Below are positions 11,054-21,838 of a stretch of DNA of 64,000 bases, piece by piece. Position 1 is the stretch's first letter. Every line of letters starts with the position of its first letter. Source of the stretch: Sesamum alatum (Eukaryota; Streptophyta; Magnoliopsida; Lamiales; Pedaliaceae); the NCBI GenBank assembly GCA_034509735.1, contig JACGWO010000008.1, forward strand, positions 13,217,864-13,281,863. Reading direction: 5' to 3'. Below the pieces are notes generated by a model that searched no databases, had not been told where the DNA came from, and saw only the letters and a list, made by a program, of their open reading frames with translations. The position numbers were made by a program, and so were the translations under genes.

Positions 11054-13018
11054 TTAGATTGGGGTCGCTTTCATTATCCCGTCGATTGCTGGGTGAGAGT
11101 GTGGAGTCTCACCCTCGCCAGGGATAGATGCGCCGCCCTGAGGATCTCGCAACTCGTATAGTTCAAGATCCCCTTTGACTTCACTTATGCTCGGGAAATC
11201 CTCTTCAAGGAAATCTACATCGCGGGACTCAATTTCTGTCATTCCTCTATCAGGGTGTTCACCGTACATCACATAGCCTTTAGAGTGCTCACAATATCTT
11301 ATAAAGATAAGTTTGCTGGCTCTAGGACCCAATTTCCCATACTTATGAGAAGTACTGTGAACAAACCCTGCCGACCCCCATGGACGTAAGCCTTCTAAGT
11401 TGGGCTTTCTGCCATGCCATAATTCATAGGGAGTCGAAGGAACAGATTTGGAGGGCACACGGTTTAAGATGTAGGCAGCAGTCAAAATTGCATCTCCCCA
11501 AAATGATATTGGGAGATTTGCTTGCGCCATCATCGATCTAGCCATTTCCAGAAGTGTACGATTCCTTCTCTCTGCAACCCCATTTTGTTGCGGAGTATGT
11601 GGAATCGTTAATTGCCGTATGATTCCTTTTTCCTCACAAATTTGCTTGAATTGATCAGAAAGATATTCTCGCCCTCTGTCAGTTCTTAGAACTTTCAGGT
11701 TCGTATCTCGTTGATTCTCAACCTCTGCTAAGAATCGCTTAAAATAAACAAGCGCTTCTGAACGGTGAGATAAGAGATATACTGACCCATAGCGCGAATA
11801 ATCATCAATGAAAGTGAGAAAGTAATATGCACCGTGACGTGCTCTCACATTCATTGGCCCGCATATGTCTGAGTGGACTAACTCTAAGGAGTGAGTAGCC
11901 CTCTTAGCCTTCCCAAAAGGCTTTCGGCAGGCCTTTCCCGCCAAACATGGTTCACAAGGAGGAAGGTTGACTTTAGCGAGAGAACCTAATAGGCCTTCTC
12001 GAGCTAACCTAGTCATCCTTTCTTGTCCTATGTGTCCCAATCTTGCATGCCAATTAACAGAAATATTATCAACAGAAGAAGCAATGTAAGAAACACATTC
12101 ATTAGCTAATTCTAGCATGAAAAAACCATTATTCATAAATCCTAAGCCATAGAGGTCTTTACCAAAATAAATAGACAAACCCATTTGTTCAAACAGAAAA
12201 GAAAAACCATGTTCCATCAATGCTGTAACTGAAAGTAGATTACATCGAATGCTAGGTGCATATTGCACATCATTAAGGAGTAGCTCACGCCCAGTGCTGA
12301 GCTTGAGTTGGTATGAACCAATTCCAAGGACCTCCTCTTGTGCGCCATTGCCCATAGCAATGTAATGGCTGCATGCTGGTACTCGATGGTAATCTACAAA
12401 TCCAGCTCGATCCCTTGTCACGTGTTTTGTTGCGCCTGTATCTACAATCCAACCAAGGAGAGAATTAGCCACAAAAACTTGTGAGCACACAAAAGAACTT
12501 GGAGAGCTGGGGTTAGGACTAACCTTCTTTGGCTCAGTGCAATCACGAGCAAAGTGGCCCATCTTTTGACAGTTATAGCACTTGGCCTTTGCCACGTTTT
12601 TCTTTCCACCCCGTTTACCTCGGCGACGCTTCATAGCCTTGTCACCTTGTGGGGCCAAGTTCTGGCTTTGGGTCTGGGGCTGGCTCTGTCTTGCACCAGC
12701 CGGTTTATTCCAACGTTTACCTTTATGGGGCTTACGCTGACCGGCATGTGCGACTAGGGCAGCCTGCTGAGCATGTTCAGTTTCTCTACGGTCAGCCTCA
12801 AGTTTCAAATGATTGGCGACACTTTCGAACGTTTTTATTTGCTCATTGTGCGTTAGCACCATCTTCACGTGTCCCCAAGTCTGCTCAGGTAGCGACCTAA
12901 GGACTGCCAGAACTTGCTGTTCATCACTGAGTTCAGTACCGGCATTCTGGAGTTCTCGAATCATATCCTTCATCACATCAAGATGTTGGATCATCGAGTG
13001 TTTTTGGGTCAAGCACAT
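11054..13018 (-). CDS. copia Gag C-terminus, protease and integrase, 654 aa
   Basis: This frame continues Gag after a break at 13001-13005. It contains a CCHC zinc knuckle (CYNCQKMGHFARDC, ~residue 148), the aspartic protease active site (IVDTGATKHVTRD, ~190), and the integrase N-terminal HHCC zinc site (HARLGH ... CEPCLAGK). The integrase catalytic core follows (HSDICGPM, FIDDYSRYG, LRTDRGREY, then QQNGVAERRNRTLLE). The C-terminus covers the GKPNLEGLRPWG-like region of copia integrases and stops at 11054 after a frameshift near 11085. As written, the polyprotein would need frame changes at both ends. Confidence 0.92.
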   Translation of the reverse strand: MCLTQKHSMIQHLDVMKDMIRELQNAGTELSDEQQVLAVLRSLPEQTWGHVKMVLTHNEQIKTFESVANHLKLEADRRETEHAQQAALVAHAGQRKPHKGKRWNKPAGARQSQPQTQSQNLAPQGDKAMKRRRGKRGGKKNVAKAKCYNCQKMGHFARDCTEPKKVSPNPSSPSSFVCSQVFVANSLLGWIVDTGATKHVTRDRAGFVDYHRVPACSHYIAMGNGAQEEVLGIGSYQLKLSTGRELLLNDVQYAPSIRCNLLSVTALMEHGFSFLFEQMGLSIYFGKDLYGLGFMNNGFFMLELANECVSYIASSVDNISVNWHARLGHIGQERMTRLAREGLLGSLAKVNLPPCEPCLAGKACRKPFGKAKRATHSLELVHSDICGPMNVRARHGAYYFLTFIDDYSRYGSVYLLSHRSEALVYFKRFLAEVENQRDTNLKVLRTDRGREYLSDQFKQICEEKGIIRQLTIPHTPQQNGVAERRNRTLLEMARSMMAQANLPISFWGDAILTAAYILNRVPSKSVPSTPYELWHGRKPNLEGLRPWGSAGFVHSTSHKYGKLGPRASKLIFIRYCEHSKGYVMYGEHPDRGMTEIESRDVDFLEEDFPSISEVKGDLELYELRDPQGGASIPGEGETPHSHPAIDGIMKATPI

Positions 13019-13397
13019 ACTGATTGAACTTAAGGGTCAGAGCCCTTAGTCTTGTAGCCGAAGTGCTACCATATGCGACCTTCAAAACTTCCCATAACTC
13101 TTTAGCCGTTGAATATTTCTCATATTCGCGGATCAGATTATCGTGCATGCAGCTTAGCATAGTAAAGCGCGCACTCAAATCTTGATCCCGCCACTTATTG
13201 TACGCGTCCAGTTCGCGACGATATTGGGCAGTTTGTCCATTTTCAGGCTCTACTGGCTCAGGCATGCTAGTTGTGAGATGCTCAAGAATCTTTTTGTGAT
13301 GCAGAAAATACTGAATTTTTCTATGCCACATTGCATAGTTTTGGCCATCTAATTTGGCACTACCATGGAGGTCAGAAAAAGCTATATCAGTCTCCAT
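12978..13397 (-). CDS. copia Gag N-terminus, 139 aa
   Basis: Start of the Gag capsid domain of copia element 1 (copia-type Gag, UBN2-like), with the signature LDGQNYAMWHRKIQYFL, then TAKELWEVLKVAYG and LRALTLKFNQY. The ATG at 13397 is the first good start after the leader. The frame closes at 12978. The continuing frame (next entry upstream in coordinates) overlaps it, and reading one base fewer in the run at 13001-13005 would keep one frame. That makes a homopolymer error or a single-base insertion the likely cause. Confidence 0.88.
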   Translation of the reverse strand: METDIAFSDLHGSAKLDGQNYAMWHRKIQYFLHHKKILEHLTTSMPEPVEPENGQTAQYRRELDAYNKWRDQDLSARFTMLSCMHDNLIREYEKYSTAKELWEVLKVAYGSTSATRLRALTLKFNQYVLDPKTLDDPTS

Positions 13398-14866
13398 TGC
13401 TGTATAACATGCGCATATATATTAGGTACTGTGCTACGATCTTATTCTAGATCCAAGTAAAAATTTATTACTTTCTTTAATTCAGTGGGATCGAAAATTT
13501 CGCATTCATGCTAGTAATTATCTCCCACAATAATTAAAGATCATAATAAAAATTACCAATCCAAGAATGAAATTACATATGTCCATCCAAACATGTCTCC
13601 ATAAAATATAAAGATGAATTGAATTCGGTGCTTCATGTTGAAATAATCTTATGGCCTATGGTAATAATCAGCGAAACATATCCCCAAAATAAAATACATG
13701 GCCTCAAAATGGGCCCCAGAATACATGTCCCGTAAAATACAATACATATATTTGGCCTACTACATCAATCTAGAAAAACAAGGGGATACCGCATTATCAC
13801 CATCTCCATAAATTATTTCAATCATAAAATTAAAAGGAACGCACATTATTCATGAGCACCCCGAATTTCAATTCACATGCCATATAACAAACACTCATAG
13901 GCATAGTATGCAATTACCAAGAAATGCATAAAAATATCTTCTAAGGCATATACAATCACCCAACAAAAAATATAATGATGATTCTTGCACTTAGAAAAAT
14001 AATATGACATGAAGGTAATATTTCACAAAGGTCAAATTTCCTTTAAAAATATTTCTTTTTTTTTTTTTTTTTTGAAACAAAACGAAAAATAGAAAAATAC
14101 AAAAAAAATAAGAAAGAGAGTCTGCCGGCTCGGCTCGGCTCGGCTCGGCTCAGCGCGAGCCGGCTCGAGCCGGCTCAGCCCTGCTGGCGCAAGCCAGCGC
14201 GCCGCACAGCTGGCGCGCGGCTGGCGCCAGCAGGCACGCGCGAGCTGGCGCGCTGTCACCGCGCTGGCCGCGGGCCCGCTCGCCAGCTGGCGCGCGGTCA
14301 GCGCGCTCAGTCAGCCCTAATTTTTTTTTTTTTTATTTTTTGTTTTAACTCCGGCACCAGACGTTTTTCCGGCGCCGTTTTCCGGCGACTAGTCTTTTTC
14401 CGGCGAAAAATAGAAAATTCATATCTTACTCATTTTAAAGCCGTTTTCGATGAATCATATACCGTTTCGAACCTCTTTTCATGCCCAATAACATAGCACA
14501 AAGATATTCAGAAAAAACAACAGATTCAGATCAGTTTTTTTTTTTTTTTTTTTATCCAAAGAAAACGATTTTCAAAAAGTAGGGTTGTGATTTCCTCATA
14601 AACCATACATCTATTTTTCACCAAAATTCAACCATGTGATCTTCACATCAAAAACTACATATGATAGAAAAAGGACTACAAAAGAACCCACAGATCTCAT
14701 GTAAAAAAAAAATGGGTTCGAATTTGTCATGAAGTAAGTGGGTTTGTACATGCTAATACATATCATGCTAATTACATATACAATCTTATACTTCATAAGA
14801 TAGTTCCATAGCATAATATTAAATACGCACATGCTTTGCAATATAAAGCGAGTACAAGCCCTAATG
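13398..14866 (-). other. copia 1 leader with GC-rich block
   Basis: A 1.5-kb untranslated leader. Most is AT-rich, but 14121-14318 is strongly GC-rich. It starts with tandem CGGCT (14124-14152) and continues with many GCGCGC and CAGCTGGCGC palindromes. Oligo-T/A runs flank it on both sides (14048-14073, 14319-14337). A further T run lies at 14536-14553. The block should fold stably in RNA. A purine/pyrimidine frame through it is not considered coding. Confidence 0.75.
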
Positions 14867-14878
14867 GCTCTGATACCA
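14867..14878 (-). other. Primer binding site, initiator tRNA-Met
   Basis: The minus strand reads TGGTATCAGAGC, the usual plant site complementary to the 3' end of initiator tRNA-Met, one base after the 5' LTR. Confidence 0.95.
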
Positions 14879-14879
14879 C

Positions 14880-15427
14880 TGTAGGAAAAATAAAGCATAT
14901 ATGTGAAGCACATTAACACATATTGCACATAATCGATTTCGGGGATTACCTCAATGCTATGGTATGTCAACACGCAGCGGAATTAACTTTATGACACCCG
15001 GATCTTCGTGGATCGCCTACAAGCTTTTCCAAAATCTCTTGGATCTGCAAAGTACGCCCCACAAATTCACGTATCTCCTAGCACGTCCCTTCTCTTCCTT
15101 GTCACGATCGTCCTTCTCTCGCTCCACGTAGATTGCTACTAGAGCTACCGACCAGAGTTTACACGCCTTAAACCCCCGGAGACTTTCGGTGATACTCCGA
15201 GAGAGAACAGAGAGAGAATTTAGCGAGAGGCTTTGGGAGAGAGTACTTCGAATAATAATTGTGTTTTTCATTCCATAGGAGCACCCTATTTATAGGTGTA
15301 CAAGAGAGGAGTCCAACCCTAATACAAACTGTAGGGGACTACAGACTCTTCACACAAGAGGAGTCCTCCCTAACCAGGAGTTTCGGGAGACTTCAAACTC
15401 TTTGTGAAATATGGATGATTTTTAATA
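14880..15427 (-). repeat. 5' LTR of copia element 1 with TATA box
   Basis: Paired with 8048-8595 at ~99% identity. A TATAAATA box on the minus strand (15287-15294) is the likely core promoter. Target duplication ATAAT follows at 15428-15432. Confidence 0.93.
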
Positions 15428-15639
15428 ATAATAATAAAAGTGTACAGGGGCCTTCAGTTTTTTGTGATTTTAACTTAAACTTGTAAGGTATTATGGCTAT
15501 TTCACCTATAAACTAATACCGTCAATTAATTTCTTAACTGTAGATGAGTTGAAAGGAGGTTATTTAATGTTTTATATTGTACATGAGGGTGTTTGATACC
15601 ACCCTAATAGAAGCAAACGGTAAAGTGAATTTAACCCAT

Positions 15640-18573
15640 TATTTTATCAAGGTTCACAATCAGAAAAACAATTAAAAAATCTAGTCCTAAACTATTTTGA
15701 ATTTTTGGTCTCTTACTCCAAAGTAAATTCATACTTGCATTTGAACAGAATGACACTGAATCAGATATTGAGATATTACTTGAAGAAGCAACGTGAGTAT
15801 CAACAACTTTATTCAAAGAAAAAATTGGTTAAAAAAAGTTTAGCACCACTACATTCACAAATTGAGTTATCATTCAAATATCTATAAGCAGCGTTGTTTT
15901 GAGTGTAACCAATAAATACACAGTAAAAAATTTCAAGTCCAATGTTTGATTTCCTAAAGTCTAGATTTGTAGCTTTAGCTAAACACCCCACACTTTGAGG
16001 TAGTTTAGGTTATGTATAGAACCTTTTCTACATTTTATAAGGAGTTTTGTCCAATTTTTTTATGTAGAACCCTGTTAAGGATAGAGCACGCAGATAGTAC
16101 TGGTTCTCCTCACATATTACTAGGCATACCAGAAATTAGCAACATAACATTCATTATTTCTTTTAGCGTTCTATTTTTTCGTTCAATTATGCCATTTTGT
16201 TGAAGTGCATAAGGTGCACAAGTCTCATGAATAATGTCATTCTTTTCACGGAACTCCTTAAGGAATTAGTTCTATACTCGCCACATTTATTAGACCTAAG
16301 TCTTTTAATCTTCTTATCTAGTTGGTTTTCAACTTCAACCGTGTTCTAAAAAATATTTCAATTGTCACTTCTGTTCTTAGTAGATAAACTTTAGTATATC
16401 TGGAAACATCATCGACATAAGAAAATTTTACTACCCATCATCTAGATCTGAATGAATCAACTTAAACAATTCAACATTTCTAGTTATGATTGGTTTAAAA
16501 GATTTTCTTAAACATATTTTGCTTTTATACAAGTAGAACACTTGTAGGACTTCACACATTTTTATGCCCTCACTTAGTACATCATCTACCAACTTTTCGA
16601 ACTAACGGACTTGGCATATTAGGACTTATCATCTGCCATCTAGATTTGTAGCCATTTGCCAACGATGTACTTTTTCCTAGGGAATATTATTTAAATATTG
16701 TTAAAAAAAATAAAAATTTATCAAAGTACTGCAATTTTAAAAGTGTTAAATGTTTATGTGGAACTGTGTACTCAACAAGCGATTTTACAAAAAAAAAAAA
16801 AAAAAAAAAAAAAAGAAACCGACAAGAACCGATTATACACAAAGCGGTTCTCCTATCATGCACAACCAGGTTTTCAGCTGTTTTGCATGATAGGAAAATA
16901 AAGGAAAATGTTAATTTACTTTTTTCTTGAACACCAAGAAAGATAATTTGTTATGTTTAAGAAAATATAAGAACTTTTATATTAAATTTAGAAATTTTAT
17001 TTTGACTTGATTTATTTTGGGGTAAATGACATCGAGCTCCCTAATGTTTGATACAATTACAAATGCCCTTGTTGTTCAAAAAATTACAGTTACCCACCTG
17101 ATAATAACATTCATCCAATAATTAATACATTCATTTACCTTCAGTTTAAATATTATTTAATATTAAACAAATTAATACTTTTATTTAGTTAAATATACCA
17201 TGTAATAAATATGCAAGAAAATACACCAACTTCAAAGTTTTTTACTCAGGGTAACAACACGAGTCAATATTTTTATTAATGTTGTATTGTGTACAAAGAA
17301 TTGACACAACATACAAAAACCAAAAATTTTAATTATTAGTTAATAATAAATTTAATATTTTTATTAAAATTGTGCACAAAAAATTAACAAAAATCATATC
17401 ATGGCTTTACTCAAAATAACGACACCAGCCAATGACGCACTTGTAACATTGTCGATAATATTATGTGACTTTACCTAGAATAAAGGCAGTGCTACAAGTG
17501 CGTCATTAGCTAGTGTTGTTACTTTGACTATGACACAAAATATGATCTTTGTCAAATCTTTGTGCATAATATTAATAATAATATTAGATATATTATCAAT
17601 TAATAATTAAAATTTTAGATTGGTGCATGTTGTGTCAATTTTTTGTAGCAACATTAATAAAAATATTGACTGGTGTTGTTACTTCGACTAACAAAAAATT
17701 GAGGTTGGTGTATTTTTTGTTTTATATCTACTACATGATATTTTAATTAAATTTTAATATTAAATAATGCTTAAACCAAAGCTAAAGGAATATGTCAATT
17801 GTTGGATGGATGTTATTATCAAGAGGATAATCATAATTTCTCAAACAACAAGAGTGTATTTGTAATTATATCAAATATCATGGGAGCTCAATGTAATTTA
17901 CTCAAAAACAAATTAGGTCAAAATAAAATCTCTTAATTTTTTAAACATAATAAATTAACTTTTTTGGTGTTTAAGGAAAAAAAATAAAGATTTTTTTTTC
18001 TTATCTTGCATAACCGCCGACAAATGCAGTTTGCATGATAGGAGAACCGCTTTGAGCATAATCGGTTCTCCTTTGTACTTGTCAGTTTTTTATTTTTATT
18101 TTTGTTTTTTTTTTCAAAATAGCTTGTTGCATTATCAGTTTCGCATAAAAAATTAACACTTTTCAATATGAGGTATTTTGGTAATTTTTTTATTTTTTAA
18201 TAATATTTAAATTATTTTCCCTTTTTCCTACCTGTGTCATTATCTCCGTACCTCATCTCCAGAGTATCCCACATGCTTTGCCATATTTTTGATTGATGAA
18301 TAAGTTGAATAGTGAGTTAGTTATATGGTTCAGAATATGACCCATGACGGTCTTGTTATCCTTGTCAAACTTTGCTTTGGCCTCATACTCAACCTTTCTA
18401 GCCTTGTTGGGTGGTGGAGTTGTGATGGGAATGATATGAACGATAGAGGACTCTGGATGAGTTATGAATATTACATAATCAACCCTATTTCTACAACCAA
18501 TGTTTGTAGTTGGCTCCATCTTATGGTTCCAATTAGAGAGATCAGGTAGGACCTTTGAGTTTGGTACAACCAT
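15640..18573 (-). pseudogene. copia gag-integrase-RT relic split by a foldback element
   Basis: Old Ty1/copia coding remains on the minus strand. Gag starts at 18573 (MVVPNSKVLPDLSNW...) and includes DKDNKTVMGHILNHITNSLF. Its next codons (LEMRYGDNDTG, then RKKYIVGKWLQI) are split between 18240 and 16660 by the element at 16680-18221. Gag wording continues to LVDDVLSEGIKMCEVLQ near 16590 and then jumps, by an internal deletion, to integrase (KEFREKNDIIHETCAPYALQQNGIIERKN near 16200) and to the integrase/RT linker (CVFIGYTQNNAAYRY near 15900). The nucleocapsid and protease regions are missing. Stops are frequent. The copia 1 insertion at 15427 probably removed or displaced its 3' end. Confidence 0.75.
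16680..18221. mobile_element. Long foldback (inverted-repeat) element, Mutator-type TSD
   Basis: A 1542-bp near-palindrome. The left arm from 16680 (AGCGGTTCTCCTATCATGCA at 16840-16859) pairs with the right arm ending at 18221, and the arms run to a centre near 17455 (GACGCACTTGT facing ACAAGTGCGTC). The flanks are exact 9-bp repeats TTTTTCCTA (16671-16679, 18222-18230). No coding capacity. A 26-base A run lies at 16789-16814 in one arm. Transcription would give a hairpin with stems of several hundred base pairs. Probably a non-autonomous Mutator derivative, judged from duplication length. Confidence 0.85.
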
Positions 18574-19272
18574 AACAAAAAAAAAAAAAAAAAAAATTCT
18601 TTTAGATTATACGAAACAAATAAAGTCATGCGTGCATGAGCTACTATTCTGAAAGTGTTCCAGCATGGCCGTGGTGCAATCTTTAAGCCCCTCCAAGGTT
18701 AAGATAACTACCCCTAACACGTGCACCCGTGGTAAATAGTTGGAATGACACACTACAATACTCAAATAAGAATAAGCAAGAATGAGGGAAAAATGAGAGG
18801 AATTCATGTGCTCAATCTAAAGAATCTCGACCCCTATTTATAGTAGAGAGACTAGCAATCCTTCAAACAAATAAGGTGGATTATCGCAATTTGGATAGTG
18901 ATTATCCTTATTCGAAAGCTTTACTCACCTATCAAGAGAAAGGATAGGCACGAACCTTTAATTGGATAAAGGATAAGCTCGGGTATTTTGAAAACACGTC
19001 TAGATTATCTTACTTGGATAAAAAGGATAAGCTTAGTCGAAAACATATTTGGATAGTTAAATTAAAATATTTTTTTCCCAAAAGACTATAATGGTGACAC
19101 AGGCAAGCCCAGGCCAGGACGTGTGAGTGCACGTTGTGGTGTTTTCTCCAAAACCCACACATCCACACTTTCAATTGTAGGTTACAAGAGGTTTTAATAT
19201 AAGCTCAATGAGGATTGTTTACTTAGCAATGCGGGAAAAGAAAGCAATACTAGTTAGTTATTCCCAACAAAA
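18574..19272 (-). repeat. Probable leader and 5' LTR of the copia relic
   Basis: On the minus strand, TGTTGGGAATAACTAAC at 19272 is a plausible LTR start. A TATA box (CTATAAATAGGGG, plus 18831-18843) and a T-rich leader precede the gag ATG at 18573. No second LTR copy and no clear primer site were found, so ends are inferred. Confidence 0.4.
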
Positions 19273-20477
19273 CCTGTACCTGTGATGCATGACTATGAAG
19301 AGTCTGTCCAATGATCGGTAGACCCTCCACATATAAAAACAAGGCCGGAATGGCCTAAAAAGTGAGAAAAATATATGTCAATTACATACGAGAGCTTGTA
19401 GCTATCTCAAGGAAGGGCCTGACTCACATAAGTACAAATCTTACTTAACCGAATTCAAAATTTAAATAGGTGAAGTAAAAACTTCTATCCGCCACTAATT
19501 TAATTTTTACATATTTGACATCATATCTGTATATGTTTTCATTTTACATTTTTTGTAACTTGTAGCATTTATCACATGTAACAACAACTGAAAATTTATC
19601 CCAATTCTCACAAGAAACTGTTGCATCTAGTATACCAATTTCAGAGGTAACATAAGCTTAATACTTTAATATTCATATGCATGGATCTATTTTGCATATG
19701 TCCACATAGTCATGCTCCTCGTTTGTTCCATCTCACAATGTGCATGGAGAAGTACATGTCAGAATTAGTTAAATTTCATAACTATGAAAAATATATCATA
19801 ATCAGTAATACTTAAATTTTGCCTAATTAATGTTGGGAATATTTACATGCAGATGGCCCATAGTATGCCCCTACAAAGGCATTAAATTGTGCTCCCACAT
19901 AGGCCCAAAGGATTCTGGAATGTGCCTATACAAAGGCCCATTGCTACAACCAATTTGAGGCCATTTTAAGATATATTACAATATTCTTAATTCTTAACCC
20001 TAGACTCTTTTGCATGTTAATTTAACTTCTATGAATGTTTATATGCAGATCTCTTAAAAGTCTGCAACACATGGGCATGTTGCAACTCATGCAAATACTA
20101 TAAGTACTATTAGACCATTTTAGAAACTTATTTTGCATAAATTCTTTTGTGAAACACTTAAAAAATCATGACTAATGTTCTTATAGGTTCCACCAGTTCC
20201 CCTCCCCCCCCCCCCCCAACCCCCAAACAAACAACAAAATCCAGTTTCCCTTGTTAAGCATGCCATATCCCCCCAGAATGCCTTTAGACCTCGTTTACTT
20301 TGTGAATAAGACTAAGTTGAGATAGATTAATGATAGATGAAATACAGGATGAGATTAAACTATCACACTAATACTTTATTTACTTGTATTGATTAAATTT
20401 GGGATAAAACTAAATTTGGGAGACAAATGAGAGAAAGAAATCAGGTAATTTTGTAGATATCCAGAAGACTAAGGTTA
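19273..20477. other. No gene seen
   Basis: AT-rich non-coding DNA. A run of C (20203-20218) is the only notable local feature. Ends with TTTCA (20478-20482), the target duplication of the following LTR. Confidence 0.5.
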
Positions 20478-21122
20478 TTTCATGTCACACCCCGAACAAT
20501 AATACGATTTTCTGCAGCTCAACGGTTATACATTAACAATATTACTTTTATAAAACATGAACCAGTTCATAGTTGGTTATATAACATATTTTATCAACAT
20601 AATTAACAGAAGTAGTTTCTCATCTACAACACTTATACATGTTTCTTTCACATATGGTAGAATAGACTATTATAACATGTTCACAAGCCATCTGCACTTT
20701 TAGTATATTGCAGTCTCAAAATCTATGACTTCTATCCTATTGACTTGTGAGGAGAACTCCGCATACTGGCCCGACTTGACTTGGAATGTACAATATTGAT
20801 CTAGTCCTCAAGAGCGAACACAACAAGAATCTACACCTGAAAATGTTTGCAGAGGAGTGAGCCTGCAACTCAATAAGTAGACAACCGACACAATCTATAC
20901 ATGTAATTTGGGTTAATGTAAAACCAAACATTGGCACATCATATATAAAATAATCATTATATCAATTCCAGCATTTCCAATTTATTCACCAGTAAGCAAC
21001 TCATAGAAAGATAATCAAACACGTTAATACCTAGCCTGCTTACAAGAAAGTGATATAGTGTATTTCTCCATCAACTCAATCTCACCAATCATCGCATTAC
21101 GTTAAGTGAATCCCCCTTGGTA

Positions 21123-21194
21123 TGCCACACAGGCTAGTTTTGCCACACAGGCTCATTTTTCCACACAGGCTCGTTGTGCCACACAGGCTCGTTT
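21123..21194. repeat. 18-bp minisatellite, four units
   Basis: Four units of the form TGCCACACAGGCTCGTTT in direct order with one to three differences each, inside the solo LTR. Confidence 0.9.
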
Positions 21195-21600
21195 AGATCT
21201 CCAAGGGGTATCACACAATATTTATACTCGGTTTCCAAAACTCCCTCATTTCCTCATATCACCGTTCTTGTAGGCAGCTAGTCACACACGACAACATAGT
21301 ATCACAAATTCATTTACGAGCATCAATAAAACTCATAGAGCATGAAACATACACTTTCTCGTCTTATTTCCACCACATCATCATTCAATAGTAAAGCATC
21401 AATCAATCATGCCATCATAGTAATTCATCTCCAACACCATTCATACATCAAGGTAATGCCAAGAGATAAAACGGAGCACATTTAGATGACTCTAAATGTC
21501 TACTTACCTTGCTTCCACGAACTAAGCATTCAACTCAAACCAATCCATCAATTCTAACATCGTCATAGGTTATTATAAGCTCAATCATAGACTCACATAT

Positions 21601-21838
21601 AAATATTATCACAACGATCAAGAGGGGCATATATATAGACAGTGTTAATCGTGTACTGACATATAGGTATTATCAAAATAAAGAGGAGCATATATAGACG
21701 GTGCTAATAATCTACTTACATATAGGTATTATCAAAATGAAGAGGAGCATATATATATGGTGCTAATCATCTACTTACATATAGGTATTATCAAAATGAA
21801 GAGGAGCATATATAGACGGTGCTAATCATCTACTTACA
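21601..21838. repeat. ~59-bp minisatellite, four units
   Basis: Direct repeats built on TATTATCAAAATGAAGAGGA followed by GGTGCTAATCATCTACTTAC. The first unit is the most diverged, the last three nearly alike. Lies inside the solo LTR. Confidence 0.88.

Larger units (their letters stand above)
8048..15427 (-). mobile_element. Ty1/copia retrotransposon, young, 7.38 kb
   Basis: Element with two 548-bp LTRs differing at about four sites (near 8110, 8172, 8239 and 8357 of the left copy), flanked by the 5-bp duplication ATAAT (8043-8047 and 15428-15432). Order on the minus strand: LTR, perfect initiator-Met primer site, ~1.5-kb leader with a GC-rich block, gag, protease, integrase, RT, RNase H, ~0.8-kb 3' UTR, LTR. 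Integrase preceding RT defines Ty1/copia; RT and integrase wording resemble the Tork/Ikeros group (tentative). Under 1% LTR divergence indicates recent insertion. Only two frame breaks (near 13003 and 11085) interrupt the coding region. Confidence 0.95.

Noticed and set aside
14032..14259. Open frame with Ser-Arg-Ala-Glu-Pro repeats
   Set aside because: It is translated CGGCT repeat in the copia leader, with no start context and no domain.
20203..20218. Run of C as a possible regulatory or quadruplex site
   Set aside because: A simple homopolymer with no supporting context.
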